Source of the DNA: Gramella sp. Hel_I_59
GTDB taxonomy: Bacteria; Bacteroidota; Bacteroidia; Flavobacteriales; Flavobacteriaceae
Direction: 5' to 3'
DNA length: 64,000 bases
Assembly (NCBI RefSeq): GCF_006714895.1
Contig: NZ_VFME01000001.1
Location: forward strand, 3,224,001 to 3,288,000
The notes beneath the pieces were generated by a model. That model was not told where the DNA came from and did not search any database. It saw nothing but the letters and a program-made list of their open reading frames with translations. Made by a program: the position numbers and the translations under genes. Positions 60,565 through 64,000 of the stretch are shown here, piece after piece; within the stretch, counting starts at the first letter, position 1, and the number at the start of each line of letters is the position of its first letter.

Positions 60565-62051
60565 GATCCATCTCCTAAAAATTTCTTCGGAATCACTTCA
60601 GGTTCGAAATTCCACAAATACGGCAATAGAAAATATACGATCAGGCTTAGCAATGCTATGCTGACAATATTCATCCAGATACCTGTTTTTATCATATCCG
60701 GGATTCTTAGATAACCTGACCCAAAAACCACGGCATTCGGCGGAGTTGCAACTGGTAACATAAAAGCACAGGAGGCAGCCAGAGTCGCTCCAACCATTAA
60801 AAAATAAGGATGTAAATCGAGTGCGATCGCCATAGGAGCAAGAATTGGTAAAAGCATGGCCGTTGTCGCCAGGTTAGAAGTCACCTCAGTTAGAAAATTG
60901 ACAGCAGCAATTAATATTACTACGAGTAAAAGTAATGGCAAATTTTCAAGATTCGTCAATTGTTCTCCTATCCAGACCGCCAGACCACTTTCCCCAAAAC
61001 CTTTTGCAAGTGCCATTCCTCCTCCAAACAATAAAATAATTCCCCAGGGAATTTTAACCGCTTCTTCCCAGGTAACCAGTTTTCTTTTGCTCTTACCTGC
61101 AGGAATTAGAAATAGAGCTACAGCCGCGATCATCGCGATAATGGTATCGTCTATGAACGGCAATACTGGCTGTAAGAGATAGCTTCTGCTAATCCAGCCA
61201 AATGCAGTAATAGCAAAAACTGCTAAAACTCTTTTCTCCTGTATGCTCATGTGACCCAGTTCAGCTTTGAGTCGGTCGATCTCTGCCTTTCCTCCTGGAA
61301 ATTCTGTTTGACTGAAATTGAAGGCTTTTGTGGTTAGATACTTCCAGCAAATTATTAAAAGCAAAATCGATACTGGCAAACCAAGAATAAGCCATTTGGT
61401 AAAACTGATCTCGATACCATATATTTCTTCTACAATGCCGGCAAAAACAAGATTGGGCGGAGTACCTATTAAAGTTGCTATTCCGCCAATCGAGGCGCTA
61501 TAGGCAATTGCCAGCATCAAGGCCTTACCAAATATTTTATTTTCATTTTCTGCACTTGCCGGATTGTCTTTTAACTGACTGATAATTGCAGTTCCAATGG
61601 GCAGCATCATTACCGAAGTAGCAGTATTGCTAATCCACATGGAGAGAAATGCCGTTGCCACCATAAATCCCAAAATGATCTTTTTGATATCTGCACCTAT
61701 GAACTGAATGATATTCAGAGCAATCCTTCTATGTAAACCCCATCTTTCAATAGCCACCGCGAGAATGAAGCCGCCCAGGTACAAAAAGACATATTTATGA
61801 CCAAAAGCTGCGGTTGTATCCTCTATACTTACCGCTCCGGTTAAAGGAAAAAGGATATTTGGTAATAGAGCAGTTACCGCAATGGGAATTGCTTCAGAAA
61901 CCCACCAGATCGCCATCCACAATGTTACGCAGAGAACATCAAATGCCGCTTCAGGCATAGAATCGGGTCTACCTAATAGCTGCAGAATAAGAAAAAGAAG
62001 TGGCCCGGCTACTAGCGCTATTATTTTTAGTCTGGAATTCATATATTTCAA
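60561..62051 (-). CDS. SLC13/DASS family sodium:anion symporter
   Basis: Integral membrane transporter (496 aa, about 11-12 helices) of the divalent anion:sodium symporter family. Motifs: AIWWVSEAIPIAVTALLP near residues 47-64, the first Na/substrate hairpin MWISNTATSVMMLPIGTA near 138-155 (the SNT motif), GTPPNLVF near 199-206, and the second repeat FLTEVTSNLATTAMLLPIL near 387-405 followed by CAFMLPVATPPNAVVFGSG near 427-445. Dicarboxylates such as succinate or malate are the usual substrates, although sulfate is possible. It stands alone on the minus strand. Confidence 0.92.
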   Translation of the reverse strand: MKYMNSRLKIIALVAGPLLFLILQLLGRPDSMPEAAFDVLCVTLWMAIWWVSEAIPIAVTALLPNILFPLTGAVSIEDTTAAFGHKYVFLYLGGFILAVAIERWGLHRRIALNIIQFIGADIKKIILGFMVATAFLSMWISNTATSVMMLPIGTAIISQLKDNPASAENENKIFGKALMLAIAYSASIGGIATLIGTPPNLVFAGIVEEIYGIEISFTKWLILGLPVSILLLIICWKYLTTKAFNFSQTEFPGGKAEIDRLKAELGHMSIQEKRVLAVFAITAFGWISRSYLLQPVLPFIDDTIIAMIAAVALFLIPAGKSKRKLVTWEEAVKIPWGIILLFGGGMALAKGFGESGLAVWIGEQLTNLENLPLLLLVVILIAAVNFLTEVTSNLATTAMLLPILAPMAIALDLHPYFLMVGATLAASCAFMLPVATPPNAVVFGSGYLRIPDMIKTGIWMNIVSIALLSLIVYFLLPYLWNFEPEVIPKKFLGDGS

Positions 62052-62115
62052 AAAGCTGAAGATATAGATTATTTCCTTTTAGCGAAATTCAAATAAGAAA
62101 GCCATAAATCAGTTT

Positions 62116-62592
62116 ATGACAAATTCAGAGAAGCTTAGAATTAGTACAAAGATCCAGGTTGCCAAAAGCAGGGAAGATGTATTCCAGACAATAACAGACC
62201 GGAAGAAATTGAGCAAATTTTTTATTTCTGAAGCAAGTTCAAATCTCGAAGTAGGTAAGCAGATCACCTGGAAATTCCCGGAATTCAAGTTCGTTGAGTT
62301 TTCTATTGAAGTGCTACGGGTCGAATTTCCTGAAATTATTGTGATAACATGGGAAGGTGCCGAAAATCATATTACCACGGTAACTTTCGAACTTACTGAA
62401 ATTGAAAAAAATCAAACTTTGGTTTCAGTTTTAGAAGAAGGAATGCAAAATGACGCTGAAGGGATTGCCTGGCTCGGCAGAAACTCGGAAGGTTGGGCAA
62501 ATTTTCTGGCCTGTCTCAAAGCCTATCTTGAGTATGGGATCAATCTCAGGGAAGGCGCTTTTGAATTCTTACGAAATGATCAAAAACCCTAA
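62116..62592 (+). CDS. SRPBCC/AHSA1 domain protein
   Basis: Protein of 158 aa with the Aha1/START-like SRPBCC fold. Visible features: an initial strand TKIQVAKSREDVFQTITD near residues 11-28, LSKFFISEASSNLEVGKQITWKFPEF near 32-57 (core LEVGKQITWKF), IIVITWEGAENHITTVTFEL near 75-94 and a long C-terminal helix AWLGRNSEGWANFLACLKAYLEYG. The G-W-x-x-x-L helix end is characteristic. These proteins bind hydrophobic ligands and no ligand can be inferred here. Divergent from the SLC13 gene. Confidence 0.88.
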   Translation: MTNSEKLRISTKIQVAKSREDVFQTITDRKKLSKFFISEASSNLEVGKQITWKFPEFKFVEFSIEVLRVEFPEIIVITWEGAENHITTVTFELTEIEKNQTLVSVLEEGMQNDAEGIAWLGRNSEGWANFLACLKAYLEYGINLREGAFEFLRNDQKP

Positions 62593-62596
62593 ATAA

Positions 62597-62623
62597 AAAA
62601 ACCCGGCAAATTGCCGGGTTTTC
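62597..62623. terminator. Bidirectional intrinsic terminator
   Basis: AAAAACCCGGCAA directly followed by TTGCCGGGTTTT forms a strong GC-rich hairpin flanked by A- and T-runs. It lies between the converging SRPBCC and groEL genes and can end both. Confidence 0.88.
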
Positions 62624-62642
62624 TAATTATATGAATTGATAA

Positions 62643-64000
62643 TTACATCATTCCTGGCATACCGCCGCCCATTCCTTGTGGCATTCCACCTCCAGCATTA
62701 TCTTCTGGAAGATCAATAAGCGCACATTCGGTTGTAAGGATCATTCCAGCAACTGAAGCTGCATTTTCCAATGCTACTCTTGTTACTTTCTTAGGATCAA
62801 TAATACCAGCTTTCAGCATGTCTACGTAAGTATCTGTTTTGGCATCATAACCGAAGTCATTCTTACCTTCCAATACTTTGTTAATCACTACTGAACCTTC
62901 ACCACCAGCATTTTGCACGATAGTTCTTAGTGGAGATTCGATAGCTTTGGAAACGATCTGTACTCCAGTCGCTTCATCAGCATTTTCGGTTTTTATCTTG
63001 CTTAGTACAGCCTGAGCTCTAACTAACGCAACACCCCCACCAGCAACAATACCTTCTTCTACAGCCGCTCTGGTTGCGTGAAGTGCATCATCTACTCTGT
63101 CCTTCTTCTCTTTCATTTCTACTTCTGAAGCTGCACCTACGTAAAGTACTGCAACACCACCAGCTAATTTAGCCAGACGCTCCTGAAGCTTTTCTCTATC
63201 ATAATCTGAAGTAGTAGACTCGATCTGAGATTTGATCTGGTTTACTCTGCTCTGGATGTCATCATTATTTCCAGCTCCGTTAACGATTGTAGTATTATCC
63301 TTGTCGATCGCTACTTTTTCAGCAGTACCCAACATATCGATTGTAGCGTTTTCTAAAGTAAATCCTCTTTCTTCAGAAATTACAGTACCACCAGTAAGGA
63401 TAGCAATATCTTCTAACATTGCTTTTCTACGGTCACCAAATCCTGGAGCTTTCACTGCAGCGATTTTTAATGAACCACGAAGTTTGTTAACTACCAGTGT
63501 AGCAAGAGCTTCACCATCAACATCTTCAGCAATAATTAATAGAGGCTTTCCAGACTGAGCTACTGGCTCCAGTACTGGAAGTAGATCTTTCATTGAAGAG
63601 ATCTTCTTGTCAAAAAGAAGGATGTATGGATCTTCAAGATCTGCCGTCATTTTCTCAGAATTCGTTACGAAATAAGGAGATAAATATCCTCTATCGAACT
63701 GCATTCCTTCTACAACATCGACATAAGTCTCTGTTCCTTTAGCTTCTTCTACAGTAATTACACCTTCTTTACCAACTTTTCCGAATGCCTGAGCGATCAA
63801 ATCACCAATAACATCATCGTTGTTAGCCGAAATAGATGCAACCTGCTTGATTTTTTCTGAAGAATCACCTACTTCTTTAGTTTGCTTTGCAAGATCTGCA
63901 GTAAGAGATTCAACAGCCTTATCGATACCACGTTTCAGGTCCATTGGATTTGCACCAGCAGCAACGTTCTTCAAACCTTCCTGTACGATAGCCTGAGCAA
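62643..64000 (-). CDS. groEL: Chaperonin GroEL, C-terminal part (cut by window edge)
   Basis: The large chaperonin subunit, which folds proteins in an ATP-driven double ring with GroES. The frame is open to the window edge at 64000 ([20 protein letters not shown]), so the N-terminal 100 or so residues lie outside. Diagnostic blocks: [15 protein letters not shown], the apical domain [48 protein letters not shown] [30 protein letters not shown], and the C-terminal Gly/Met-rich tail [16 protein letters not shown]. The apparent TTG start at 63974 is an internal Leu codon. groES is expected just beyond the window. Confidence 0.97.
   Translation of the reverse strand, partial: AQAIVQEGLKNVAAGANPMDLKRGIDKAVESLTADLAKQTKEVGDSSEKIKQVASISANNDDVIGDLIAQAFGKVGKEGVITVEEAKGTETYVDVVEGMQFDRGYLSPYFVTNSEKMTADLEDPYILLFDKKISSMKDLLPVLEPVAQSGKPLLIIAEDVDGEALATLVVNKLRGSLKIAAVKAPGFGDRRKAMLEDIAILTGGTVISEERGFTLENATIDMLGTAEKVAIDKDNTTIVNGAGNNDDIQSRVNQIKSQIESTTSDYDREKLQERLAKLAGGVAVLYVGAASEVEMKEKKDRVDDALHATRAAVEEGIVAGGGVALVRAQAVLSKIKTENADEATGVQIVSKAIESPLRTIVQNAGGEGSVVINKVLEGKNDFGYDAKTDTYVDMLKAGIIDPKKVTRVALENAASVAGMILTTECALIDLPEDNAGGGMPQGMGGGMPGMM

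Overview
The window looks like chromosomal DNA of a marine flavobacterium (Flavobacteriaceae, Gramella/Christiangramia-like; the genus is an inference). The evidence is AT-rich DNA, Bacteroidota-type promoters (TTTG, about 18 nt, TAnnTTTG, clearest before the tRNA-Leu), short leaders with little Shine-Dalgarno, many lipoproteins, a mevalonate pathway, fructan use, an arsenosugar cluster and family-specific genes such as DUF4494. No phage, transposase, integrase or CRISPR array is visible.

Layout. 1-4.1 kb: small DNA-associated and housekeeping genes (YjbR-like, MutS-like membrane ATPase, DUF457 hydrolase, PhnA, VF530). 4.1-9.5 kb: two metallopeptidases, tRNA-Leu(UAG) and an Old Yellow Enzyme (OYE) gene. 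9.5-19.4 kb: a five-gene minus-strand operon that reads as a compact, rearranged Pel exopolysaccharide system: PelF-type glycosyltransferase, PelG-type exporter with an N-terminal extension, GH114 hydrolase, a large unassigned membrane protein, and a 1316-residue lipoprotein that joins a PelA-like deacetylase region to a helical-repeat region and a C-terminal outer-membrane barrel (PelB-like). The operon is bracketed by an imperfect direct repeat of about 290 bp: the 3' end of the OYE gene plus its terminator recurs as a truncated pseudogene at 19.74-20.03 kb. This suggests that the locus was gained as an island or arose by duplication.

20-25.9 kb: SDR, MarC, DUF3124, small proteins, DUF4494 and a processive GT2. 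25.9-30.1 kb: fructan/fructose operon (MFS porter, GH32, fructokinase, CBU_0592 protein). 30.3-36.7 kb: TerC, an operon with a GntA/YcgG-type N-hydroxylase, a PaiB-like flavoprotein and a DUF1989 protein, then GDPD, BaiN-like flavoprotein and TspO. 36.8-40.7 kb: mevalonate genes with a UbiA prenyltransferase, then a pseudouridine synthase. 41-44.3 kb: polyamine operon (arginine decarboxylase, agmatinase, deoxyhypusine-synthase-like enzyme).

44.3-52.1 kb: a lipoprotein, a duplicated lipid-A-synthase N-domain protein, three glycosyltransferases that probably build a lipid-linked or surface glycan, and a polyferredoxin/FAD oxidoreductase pair. 52.1-59 kb: a GH113-like lipoprotein and a full arsenosugar operon (ArsS, ArsM, TIGR04282 and TIGR04283 glycosyltransferases, purine nucleoside phosphorylase, rhodanese, DUF547, peroxidase-like protein). 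59-64 kb: AraC regulator, SLC13 transporter, SRPBCC protein and the C-terminal part of GroEL, cut by the window edge.

The most novel element is the Pel-like locus. It lacks a recognisable PelD c-di-GMP receptor, PelE and PelC, and it fuses modification and export modules in one polypeptide.
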